This document shows, piece by piece, positions 7,926 to 16,088 of a DNA stretch of 64,000 bases. The number at the start of each line of letters is the position of its first letter. The stretch's first letter is position 1. The notes beneath the pieces were generated by a model. It did not search any database and was not told the DNA's origin. It saw only the letters and a list, made by a program, of their open reading frames with translations. The DNA is from JACQFZ01 sp045810625 (GTDB taxonomy: Bacteria > Pseudomonadota > Gammaproteobacteria > Acidiferrobacterales > Sulfurifustaceae): positions 1-64,000 of the forward strand of contig JBJMVQ010000057.1 in assembly GCA_045810625.1 (NCBI GenBank), read 5' to 3'. The translations under genes were made by a program, and so were the position numbers.

Positions 7926-10259
7926 TTAGCACACTGCTTTCACCGGCATGCCCCATTTCGACTTGCCAAGCCAGTCGACCAGCTCGTTGCCCGACAAGGG
8001 GCGGCTCAAGTACATGCCTTGTGCTGCGTCGCAGCCGTGGACGCGTAGCCGGTTCAAGACGCCTTCGTCGTCTACTCCTTCTGCGACAACGTGCAATCCC
8101 AAGTTATGCGTTAAATCGATGCTCGTATACACGATCGCGGCGTCGTTATCGTCTTTCGCCATGCCCATGACAAACGACTTGTCGATTTTTACGCCCTGCA
8201 CGGGGAGCCGTTTGAGGTAGCCGAGCGACGAATACCCGGTTCCGAAATCGTCTATCGACATCTGAAAGCCCATCTCGGCCAGCTGGTTGAGCACCGCCTG
8301 TGCTCCGACCACGTCCGCCATGACCGCGCTTTCGGTTATTTCCAGCTCGAGCCAGTTTGGCGATGCCCTGTGAACGGCCAGATACTCCGCCAGTTCCTCG
8401 GCGAGGCCGCTATTCTGTAAGTCTCGCGCGGAAATATTCACCGCTACCGGCAGCGCGAAGCCGCGCTCGCGTAGGTCGCGTCCCATACGCAGCGCCTCAT
8501 GCGTTACCCACCCCGTAAGCCCGCGCATCAAGCTGCTCTGTTCGAGCAGGGGAATAAAGGTCTCCGGCATGATCAGCGTCCCGTTCGGATGCCGCCACCG
8601 TACCAGCGCCTCCACGCCGATTACACGGTTATGTCTCAACCCAATCTTCGGCTGGTAATAGAGCACAAACTGCTCCCGTTCCACCGCGTGCCGCAATTCG
8701 CCCATGAGGGCGAGCTGCTGAGAGTGGTAACGATCCATGCCCGCGTCATACGGCATCTGGCCGCAGCCGCCTTGCTTCGCCGCGTACATGGCGACTTCCG
8801 CACGCTGGATCAACGTGCGGGCGTCGACGCCGTGGTCCGGGTAAAGTGCGATCCCGATGCTCGCGGCCACATCAAGGCGGTGGGTTTGAACGACGATATC
8901 CGAACGCAGGCTCTGGATGAGCATACGCGCGGCCATGTCCGCCTGCTTTGCGGTGACGTTCGGCAATAGCACCGCAAATTCGTCTCCGCCGATGCGTGCG
9001 ATCGTGTCCGATTCGCGGAGCTTGTCGCGCAACCTCACGGCCACCTGCTGCAGCAGCAAGTCCCCCACGTGATGACCGATCGTATCGTTGACGTCACGAA
9101 AACGATCCAGATCGATAATGAACAGACCAAACAACTTGTTCTCCTGCCGCGCGTGATGAACCGTCTGTTCCAGGCGTTTCAGAAAAAAACTGCGATTAGG
9201 CAACTGTGTGAGCGAGTCGGTAAACGCCATGTGACCGACTTGCTCGTACAACCGTTCGAGCCTTTCGGTCATGCCGTTGAAGCTCTCCGCCAGTTGTATG
9301 CTCTCGGCATTGCCTTCTGCCCGAATGCGATCGCCGAGCTTGCTCTCGTCGCCGGACATCGCGCGTAACTGCACGATGAGGCCGTGGAGCGGTCCGATTA
9401 CCGTGCGCTCGAGAAACGCGATGGCGATCAGCACGAAGAGCAACGTGATCGCGCCCGCCGCCAGGAAGACGGCGTAGCGCGTCTGTTCCAGCCGGCTGTA
9501 GAGAGCGCTTTCATCTTTGGCTACTTGCAGAAAAGCCGACTTTCCACCGCCGGTATCGAGCGGCAACGCAACGACTAAACGGTCATCGTAGTTTTCGTCC
9601 AGCGGCCAGAGCTTGGACTCGTAAATAGCGAGCCCCTTCGGATCCACTAACCGGACCGGCAAAGAGATGTTCTTCTCCACAAGGCCGGATACCTTCCGCA
9701 GATCGAACGTTATCTGCGCGTACTGCAGGGGAACGTGCTGCAACGGCACGACGACCGCGTAATACAAACCGGCGTCGGTCGCGCAAAAGCCCGAGAAAGA
9801 AACTTGCCAGGGCGTTTCGCCGCGCTGAACTTTGCCGGCGTGAGCCCGTAAGTGATCGCAAGCGGCGGCGAGATGTTGCGACAATTGCGGGTCTGGATCA
9901 CTGAGCTGCACGATGAGATTAAGCTGCGTATCATAGACGCCGATGTGTACGGGCGCCGTCCCGCTCCGGTCTTCCCGGAGCATTCGATCGATATTCTTTG
10001 CGAGCCCGGCGGAAATCGCCTCCTTCTCCGTTGCAGGGTCTTGGCTCAACCGGCTTGCCGTGCGTTTGGCGTCGTCGTCCAATAACAGGCGCAGGAAATC
10101 CACACCCACGCGCAGCCGTTCCGCCAATGCGTTGCGTTCGTTATCCAACACGTGGTCACGATAAATACGACCACCGATCGCGACGACGCCAAGCGAAAGC
10201 AGGCCGAGTGCCACAACGGCGAGGACAACGCTCAAGCGGGTGGCGATACGGTCGAACAT
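7926..10259 (-). CDS. Membrane-bound GGDEF-EAL protein (c-di-GMP turnover)
   Basis: A 777-residue sensor-type protein. Two transmembrane helices (about 9-31 and 262-282) flank a periplasmic domain of about 230 residues; a HAMP segment follows, then a GGDEF domain with intact GGDEF (424-428) and an intact RxxD product-inhibition site (RESD, nine residues before it), and an EAL domain with EAL at 550-552, NISARDL, ELEITES and DDFGTGYSSL. Both catalytic domains keep their key residues, so it could make and degrade c-di-GMP, the balance probably set by the unknown periplasmic input. Start chosen at MFDRIATRL, directly before the first helix; an upstream ATG at 10343 adds 28 residues without a clear role. 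Confidence 0.92.
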   Translation of the reverse strand: MFDRIATRLSVVLAVVALGLLSLGVVAIGGRIYRDHVLDNERNALAERLRVGVDFLRLLLDDDAKRTASRLSQDPATEKEAISAGLAKNIDRMLREDRSGTAPVHIGVYDTQLNLIVQLSDPDPQLSQHLAAACDHLRAHAGKVQRGETPWQVSFSGFCATDAGLYYAVVVPLQHVPLQYAQITFDLRKVSGLVEKNISLPVRLVDPKGLAIYESKLWPLDENYDDRLVVALPLDTGGGKSAFLQVAKDESALYSRLEQTRYAVFLAAGAITLLFVLIAIAFLERTVIGPLHGLIVQLRAMSGDESKLGDRIRAEGNAESIQLAESFNGMTERLERLYEQVGHMAFTDSLTQLPNRSFFLKRLEQTVHHARQENKLFGLFIIDLDRFRDVNDTIGHHVGDLLLQQVAVRLRDKLRESDTIARIGGDEFAVLLPNVTAKQADMAARMLIQSLRSDIVVQTHRLDVAASIGIALYPDHGVDARTLIQRAEVAMYAAKQGGCGQMPYDAGMDRYHSQQLALMGELRHAVEREQFVLYYQPKIGLRHNRVIGVEALVRWRHPNGTLIMPETFIPLLEQSSLMRGLTGWVTHEALRMGRDLRERGFALPVAVNISARDLQNSGLAEELAEYLAVHRASPNWLELEITESAVMADVVGAQAVLNQLAEMGFQMSIDDFGTGYSSLGYLKRLPVQGVKIDKSFVMGMAKDDNDAAIVYTSIDLTHNLGLHVVAEGVDDEGVLNRLRVHGCDAAQGMYLSRPLSGNELVDWLGKSKWGMPVKAVC

Positions 10260-10445
10260 TGGCTTTTCTTGCAGCTCCCAGCACCACAGGCTGGTTCTAC
10301 CCGCGGCGAATTCTTTCTGAGTTATGTGCAATTCTAGTGCCACACTCGATGGCCCTCTTTTTAGAATTCAACGACTTAACATCAATATTGCGGATCAATT
10401 TTTTGGTTGGGCGTCCACGATGAGCGCAATCGGTGCTGGTAACCG

Positions 10446-11327
10446 ATGAAAACCTGGGCAGCAGTGACCGCCAGCATTGCGGCTGCGGTGGGAAAACCGG
10501 TAGCGGTGAACGCGGTTCGGCCGATGAGCGGCGGCTGCATAAACACCGCGGTGGTAATCGAGACCGAAACAGGCCCGTATTTCGTCAAGCTCAATGAGCC
10601 GAGCCGACTTGATATGTTTACGGCGGAGGCCGAGGGTCTTCGGGCGCTGGCCGCAACGCACGCGGTGCGCGTCCCCACTCCGATTTGCTCGGGCGTGGAA
10701 GAAGATCAAGCGTTCCTCGTACTGGAATACCTCCAAATAGCCCGCCTGACCGACGAAACCCAGGGGAGCCTCGGCCGTCGCCTCGCGCAACTGCATCGTC
10801 ACGCCGCAAGGCGATACGGCTGGCATCGCGACAACACGATCGGCTCGACGCCGCAATCGAACGCTTGGACCGATTCGTGGACGGAATTCTTTCGCGACCG
10901 TCGCCTGCGTCCCCAACTCGAGCGGGCGGGCTCAGAAGGCTACCGCCGCGTGAGCGTTCGGGGCGAACATCTGCTTGCTCGCCTGCATGCGCTCTTGCGC
11001 GATCACGACTGCGCGCCATCGCTGTTGCACGGCGATCTTTGGAGCGGCAACGCCGCGGCGTTGCCGACGCGAGAGCCGGTGATTTTCGACCCAGCCGTCT
11101 ACTATGGAGACCGCGAAACCGATCTCGCGATGACGGAGTTGTTCGGCGGTTTCGCGCGTGCGTTCTACGATGCATACGAAGCAGAGTGGCCGCTCGCACC
11201 CGGGTACGAAGTCCGGCGCGCCTTGTACAACCTCTACCACATCCTCAATCACCTGAACCTCTTCGGCGCGGGCTATCGAACGCGAGCCGAACAGACGATC
11301 GATTACCTCTTGGCCGAGATCGGTTGA
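10446..11327 (+). CDS. Fructosamine kinase family protein
   Basis: A 293-residue kinase of the fructosamine/ketosamine-3-kinase family, which phosphorylates sugar adducts on protein lysines and so destabilises them (a deglycation step); bacterial members act mainly on ribulosamines. Visible features are the ATP-site segment YFVKLNEPS with Lys48, the catalytic loop HGDLWSGN (about 195-202), and DPAVYYGDRETDLAMTELFGG with metal-binding Asp215. The N-terminal stretch MSGGCINTA matches the family pattern. It diverges from the GGDEF-EAL gene and is followed 16 bases later by a Nudix gene on the same strand. The specific substrate cannot be told from sequence. Confidence 0.93.
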   Translation: MKTWAAVTASIAAAVGKPVAVNAVRPMSGGCINTAVVIETETGPYFVKLNEPSRLDMFTAEAEGLRALAATHAVRVPTPICSGVEEDQAFLVLEYLQIARLTDETQGSLGRRLAQLHRHAARRYGWHRDNTIGSTPQSNAWTDSWTEFFRDRRLRPQLERAGSEGYRRVSVRGEHLLARLHALLRDHDCAPSLLHGDLWSGNAAALPTREPVIFDPAVYYGDRETDLAMTELFGGFARAFYDAYEAEWPLAPGYEVRRALYNLYHILNHLNLFGAGYRTRAEQTIDYLLAEIG

Positions 11328-11343
11328 GGACGGCATTCGTACA

Positions 11344-11772
11344 GTGAGCCCGAAGGGAAAACGTCTATCCGCAGGAGTCGTCGTCGTCCGATGCATCGAC
11401 GGGCGGTATCGGTACCTGCTGTTGCGAGCGTTCCGCTATTGGGATTTTCCGAAAGGACTGGTCGAGCCAGGCGAGTCCTCGATCGACGCGGCGCGCCGCG
11501 AAGTGCGCGAGGAAACCGGTCTAACCGATCTGGAATTCCGTTGGGGCGAGCAATATACGGAAACCGCGCCGTACGCCAACGGCAAGACCGCGCGCTACTA
11601 TCTCGCGCTCGCGACAATCGGCGATATACGACTTGCGGTCAACCCGGCGCTCGGCCGGGCGGAACATCACGAATTCCGCTGGATCGACTACGAAGAGGCG
11701 CGCACGATCGTGGGACCGCGCGTGCTCGAAGTGCTCGAGTGGGCGCACCGCGTGCTCGGCGCGCGCTGTTAG
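11344..11772 (+). CDS. Nudix hydrolase, Ap4A-hydrolase-like
   Basis: A 142-residue protein with a complete Nudix box at residues 38-60 (GLVEPGE then REVREETGL), preceded by YWDFPKG. The WxFPKG lead-in is usual in bis(5'-nucleosyl)-tetraphosphatase-like Nudix proteins, so hydrolysis of diadenosine polyphosphates is the best guess; other nucleotide substrates are possible. The start is GTG, 16 bases after the fructosamine kinase gene, with no strong ribosome site, so coupling is likely. Its TAG stop overlaps the TAA stop of the convergent cyclase gene within TTAG. Confidence 0.9.
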   Translation: MSPKGKRLSAGVVVVRCIDGRYRYLLLRAFRYWDFPKGLVEPGESSIDAARREVREETGLTDLEFRWGEQYTETAPYANGKTARYYLALATIGDIRLAVNPALGRAEHHEFRWIDYEEARTIVGPRVLEVLEWAHRVLGARC

Positions 11773-13253
11773 GGTTTCTCGTCGAGTCCCTGTCTTTCAC
11801 CTGTCCCGCGCTCGGTGTCGTTGCCGCTGTTCAATGACGACGACAGCTCGACTTCGACGCGATTGCGCCCCAGACGCTTGGCGCGATAAAGCGCCCGGTC
11901 GGCACGATCTACGAGGGTCGTGTGTGAATCTCCCGGCGTGTACAGCGTCAGGCCCGCGGAGAACGTCGGCACACTCAGCGCTTTTCCTTCGAAGTTGTAA
12001 TTCACGGCTTGGGCGCGGTTACGCACCTTACCTAGCGCGGCGATCGCGCCGTCGAGCGAGGTATTTGGCAGCAGGACCGCAAACTCCTCGCCGCCGTAGC
12101 GTGCAACTAAATCGTGGTGCCGAAGGATCGAGAGCACGTTCGCGGCGTAAACCCGCAGCGCCTCGTCGCCGGCGGCGTGGCCGTGCGCGTCGTTGATCGC
12201 TTTGAATTCATCCAGGTCGAGAAGCGCGAGCGCGAGGGGAAATCCGTAGCGTTGCGCGCGACCGATTTCGTCCTGCAGCCGACGCATGAAAGCGCGCCGG
12301 TTCGGCAGACCGGTGTATTCATCGGTGAGGCTCAACAGCCGCACCTTGTTCAGCTCGTCGCGTAGGCGGTTCGAATCCGACTCTATGAGGCGGAGGAATT
12401 CGCTCGTGCGGCGCAGCTTCGCTTCGAGCGAGTGGTGGCCCTGAATCAGCTCTTCGATGCCGCCGATCAGGATCTGCCGCAGCGTCTCTATTTCCTGCCC
12501 GTTCTCCGCCTGCTGCAGCGCGTTCAGCTCGATTTGCAGCAGCGCGCCAAACTCCCTATTTTGCGCGATCGCTTCGTTGACGTTCTGCGCAAACGCTTCC
12601 TGCAGCTTCGCGATCTCGCCGCGCTTGCGATCGAGATGCAGGCGGTATGCGGAATTCACACGACGCTCGATTTGCGACGGGCCTGATACAGTGGGAGCAA
12701 GATCGTCCGCGCTATTACCCTGCTCGTTCGACGGCCTGATGGGTGCCGAAGAGTTTCTCTGCAGATCGGGCAGCGGCTTTGCCGTTGCGCCCGCTTCGGG
12801 CCGCGCCGTACTAACCGCGCTGTCGCGTGTACCGCGGAGCAGTTCCTCCAATACCTCATCTAAGCCGAGCTCTTTGGCCGGCGTACTACTTGGCGGATCT
12901 GCTTTTCCGTTCTCGGCGCGAAAAGCGGGCGGATCCGGTAACGCCGCGTCGGGTGAACCCACGAGCGCGCGCCGTAGCTCGGTCAGCTTGGCGTTGATCT
13001 TATTGACGTTGGCGAGCGTTGGATTTGCGGCGTAAGCATCAAGCAGCAGGCGAAACATCATTCCGTAAACGGTTTCGATGTTCCGTTGTGCCGATTCTTG
13101 TTCTTCGAGCAGCCGAGCAAGCTGGCCGTAGATCACTACGCCAACCGGACTCTCCTTGAGTCCCTCGAAGACCGTGAGCACGGAAGATGTTCCTTTCCCC
13201 ACGTCTGCGTCCGATGCGCTCGTTGTCAAAACTGACCCCCTCGACACAAGCAT
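11769..13253 (-). CDS. Diguanylate cyclase with long coiled-coil N-terminus
   Basis: A soluble protein of up to 494 residues with a C-terminal GGDEF domain: intact GGEEF at 387-391, RxxD inhibition site (RHHD, nine residues before), and LTDEYTGLPNRRAF at the domain start. The preceding 150 residues are Gln/Glu/Leu-rich and probably coiled coil; a helical N-terminal part and a Pro/Ser-rich linker come first. There is no transmembrane helix, so input is probably cytoplasmic. The start is uncertain: the ATG at 13253 lacks a ribosome site, a TTG at 13229 follows AGGGGG by six bases, and a GTG at 13181 follows AAAGGA by about nine. The frame stays open to 13400. Confidence 0.9.
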   Translation of the reverse strand: MLVSRGSVLTTSASDADVGKGTSSVLTVFEGLKESPVGVVIYGQLARLLEEQESAQRNIETVYGMMFRLLLDAYAANPTLANVNKINAKLTELRRALVGSPDAALPDPPAFRAENGKADPPSSTPAKELGLDEVLEELLRGTRDSAVSTARPEAGATAKPLPDLQRNSSAPIRPSNEQGNSADDLAPTVSGPSQIERRVNSAYRLHLDRKRGEIAKLQEAFAQNVNEAIAQNREFGALLQIELNALQQAENGQEIETLRQILIGGIEELIQGHHSLEAKLRRTSEFLRLIESDSNRLRDELNKVRLLSLTDEYTGLPNRRAFMRRLQDEIGRAQRYGFPLALALLDLDEFKAINDAHGHAAGDEALRVYAANVLSILRHHDLVARYGGEEFAVLLPNTSLDGAIAALGKVRNRAQAVNYNFEGKALSVPTFSAGLTLYTPGDSHTTLVDRADRALYRAKRLGRNRVEVELSSSLNSGNDTERGTGERQGLDEKP

Positions 13254-13501
13254 GCAAGGACGCGCGGCCTTCGGCGGTCGCGCGGCAAGCACGGCCTCGG
13301 CGATTCCGCTACCGGCGACAGCGTCCTGTCGCAACCCCTCGTCTGCGCGGCCTGACTCTAACCCGGCATTTCTCAAATAACAACTGACGAGCCACGTCAC
13401 CGAGTGATGTGGAATCGGAGGAATAGTGCTTAGGAACTACGCCAACTCCTTCGGCTAACGCTATGGTCCGCCGACGTTGGTCGCCAGCGAGCGATGGAAC
13501 A

Positions 13502-14572
13502 TCAACGATGATGCGAACGACTCAGTTCATGGACGGCGTCGATCAAAACCGCGACGTTTTCCGGATCGATATCGGGCGTAATACCGTGTCCGAGATTGAA
13601 CACGTGGCCACTGCCCGCGCCGAATCGTTGCAGAACGTCTTCCACCTCGGCGCGCAGTCGCACGGGCGTCGCCAGCAACGCGGCCGGGTCCAGGTTTCCT
13701 TGAAGCGCAACACGTTGACCCACGCGTCGACGCGCTTCGCCGATGTCCGCCGTCCAGTCGATCCCGAGCGCGTCGGCGCCAGAGTCAGCCTGCGCTTCGA
13801 GCCACTGCCCGCCGTTCTTCGTAAAGAGAATGACCGGAATCGCGCGGCCTTCGTTGCGGCGCGTGAGGCCCTTTGCGATGTCACTCATGTACCGCAGCGA
13901 GAACGCGGCGTATGCGTGCGTCGAGAGCACACCGCCCCACGTGTCGAAAATCATCACCGCCTGTGCGCCTGCCGCGATCTGTGCGTTGAGATAACGCGTC
14001 ACCGCTTGCGCCAAAGTTCCGAGCAGACGGTGCAACAGTTCCGGATCGCGGTACAGCATCCGCTTGATCTCGGCGAATTCGCGGCTCGCTCCACCTTCGA
14101 CCATGTAGGTCGCGAGCGTCCACGGGCTGCCGGCGAAGCCGATCAACGGCACGCGGCCGTCGAGCTCGCGCCGCACGAGCCGTACTGCGTCGACGACGTA
14201 GCGCAGGTCGGTTTCCGGATCGGGCACGCCGAGCGCGCGAATGTCCTCCGGCGTCCGTACGGGGCGGGTGAACTTCGGTCCCTCGCCTTCGACGAACTGC
14301 AAGCCGAGCCCCATCGCGTCGGGGATCGTCAGGATGTCGGAGAAGAGTATCGCGGCGTCGAGCGGATAACGTTGTACCGGCTGCAGTGTCACTTCGCACG
14401 CCAGGTCGGGCGTCATGCAGAGTGTGCGAAAGTCGCCCGCGCGCGCGCGTGTCCGCCGGTACTCGGGGAGATAACGTCCCGCCTGCCGCATGATCCAAAC
14501 CGGAGTCACATCCACCGGCTCGCGCATGAGCGCCCGCAGCAAACGGTCGTTCTTGATTTGATTAGTCGTCAT
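13502..14572 (-). CDS. hemE: Uroporphyrinogen decarboxylase
   Basis: Converts uroporphyrinogen III to coproporphyrinogen III by removing four acetate carboxyls, in the cytoplasmic haem pathway. The 356-residue product carries the family signature MRQAGRYLPEYR (28-39), the FSDILTIPDAMG segment with its conserved Asp, GFAGSPWTLATYM, and DTWGG and NLGHGI in the C-terminal half. The start at MTTNQIKND gives the usual family length; the ATG at 14620 would add 16 atypical residues. It follows gltD on the same strand by 73 bases, where TATAAA overlapping the gltD stop could serve as a -10 element. Confidence 0.96.
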   Translation of the reverse strand: MTTNQIKNDRLLRALMREPVDVTPVWIMRQAGRYLPEYRRTRARAGDFRTLCMTPDLACEVTLQPVQRYPLDAAILFSDILTIPDAMGLGLQFVEGEGPKFTRPVRTPEDIRALGVPDPETDLRYVVDAVRLVRRELDGRVPLIGFAGSPWTLATYMVEGGASREFAEIKRMLYRDPELLHRLLGTLAQAVTRYLNAQIAAGAQAVMIFDTWGGVLSTHAYAAFSLRYMSDIAKGLTRRNEGRAIPVILFTKNGGQWLEAQADSGADALGIDWTADIGEARRRVGQRVALQGNLDPAALLATPVRLRAEVEDVLQRFGAGSGHVFNLGHGITPDIDPENVAVLIDAVHELSRSHHR

Positions 14573-14645
14573 GACGTAGCTGGATGGAGTCCGTCCCGTC
14601 GCCGCACCGTTCTCGCTCACGGGCGGTGCAACCCGCTGTTATTTT

Positions 14646-16088
14646 TTATAATGGCGCCGGAAGATCCGACCTACCCATGAGGTAGCTGTCGACACCGCGC
14701 GCAGCCGAACGACCTTCCGCGATCGCCCACACGATGAGCGACTGGCCGCGCTGCATGTCACCCGCCGTGAACACGCCGCGCACGCTCGTCATCCAGTTGC
14801 CATCGCGCCAGACATTGCCACGTTCCGTAAGCTTTACGCCGAGCTGCTCGAGCATGCCGGGCTTCTCCGGACCAACGAAGCCCATGGCGAGCAGCACGAG
14901 ATCGGCCTTCAACTGGAACTCGCTGCCGGGGATTTCCTTGATCGTGAGGCGGCCGTCCTCGAGCACCATCTCAACTTTTACCAGCTCGAGCGCATTCACC
15001 CGGCCATTCTCACCGATGAAGCGCCGGGTCGACACCGAATAAACGCGTTCCACGCCTTCCTCGTGCGCGGACGCCACGCGATAAATGACGGGCCATTGCG
15101 GCCACGGATTGTTCGGTGCGCGCTGATCGGGCGGACGCGGCATGATCTCGAGCTGGTGCACGCTCGCCGCGCCTTGGCGATTCGCGGTGCCGAGACAGTC
15201 GGCGCCGGTATCGCCGCCGCCGATGATGATGACATGCTTGCCCTTCGCCTCGATGCGCTGGTCGGCGGGGATTGGGTCGCCCTCGCAAATACGATTCTGC
15301 TGAGGCAAGTACTCCATCGCGAAATGCACGCCGCGCAGCTCGCGCCCCGGAACTTTGAGGTCACGCGCGTCGCACGCTCCACCGGTAAGGACGAGCGCGT
15401 CGAAGTTCTTCCGCAACTCCTCGACCGACACGTTGACGCCCACGTGCGCGTTCGTGCGGAACTCGACACCTTCGGCTTTCATCTGGCCGAGCCGCTGATC
15501 GAGCACCTTCTTTTCCATCTTGAATTCGGGGATGCCGTAGCGCAGCAATCCGCCGGCACGGTCGTCGCGCTCGAATACGGTCACGCGATGGCCGGCGCGC
15601 CGCAGTTGCTGGGCGCACGCGAGGCCCGCCGGACCGGAACCGATGACCGCGACTTTCTTGCCGGTCTCGGTTTTCGGCGGCAAAGGTTTGACCGCGTCGT
15701 GCGCCCACGCGTGCTCGGCGATAGCAAGCTCGATCGAACGGATCGTGACCGGGTCGTTGTTGATGCCGAGGACGCAAGAGCCTTCGCACGGCGCCGGACA
15801 AAGCGTCCCGGTGAACTCCGGAAAATTGTTCGTTTCGTGCAGGCGCTCGATCGCTTCATCCCAACGGCCGCGAAAGACCAAGTCGTTCCAATCCGGGATG
15901 ATATTGCCGAGCGGGCAACCTTGATGACAGAACGGAATGCCGCAATCCATGCACCGCGCGCCCTGCTTCTTCAGCTCGGATTCGGGATACGGCAGCATGA
16001 CCTGACGCCAGTCGCGCACGCGCTCCGCGACGGGGCGGTACGGTTGCTTGGCGCGCTTGAACTCGACGAAGCCGGTGATCTTACCCAT
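14646..16088 (-). CDS. gltD: Glutamate synthase small (beta) subunit
   Basis: NADPH-oxidising subunit of glutamate synthase; passes electrons through FAD and two 4Fe-4S clusters to the large subunit. The 480-residue protein has cysteine groups C46/C49/C54/C58 (CMDCGIPFCHQGCPLG) and C97/C101/C105 (CPAPCEGSC), a FAD-binding GSGPAG (150-155), and an NAD(P)H-binding GGGDTGADCLG in the middle. It overlaps the end of gltB by eight bases, so the two subunits are made from one transcript in tight coupling. Confidence 0.97.
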   Translation of the reverse strand: MGKITGFVEFKRAKQPYRPVAERVRDWRQVMLPYPESELKKQGARCMDCGIPFCHQGCPLGNIIPDWNDLVFRGRWDEAIERLHETNNFPEFTGTLCPAPCEGSCVLGINNDPVTIRSIELAIAEHAWAHDAVKPLPPKTETGKKVAVIGSGPAGLACAQQLRRAGHRVTVFERDDRAGGLLRYGIPEFKMEKKVLDQRLGQMKAEGVEFRTNAHVGVNVSVEELRKNFDALVLTGGACDARDLKVPGRELRGVHFAMEYLPQQNRICEGDPIPADQRIEAKGKHVIIIGGGDTGADCLGTANRQGAASVHQLEIMPRPPDQRAPNNPWPQWPVIYRVASAHEEGVERVYSVSTRRFIGENGRVNALELVKVEMVLEDGRLTIKEIPGSEFQLKADLVLLAMGFVGPEKPGMLEQLGVKLTERGNVWRDGNWMTSVRGVFTAGDMQRGQSLIVWAIAEGRSAARGVDSYLMGRSDLPAPL

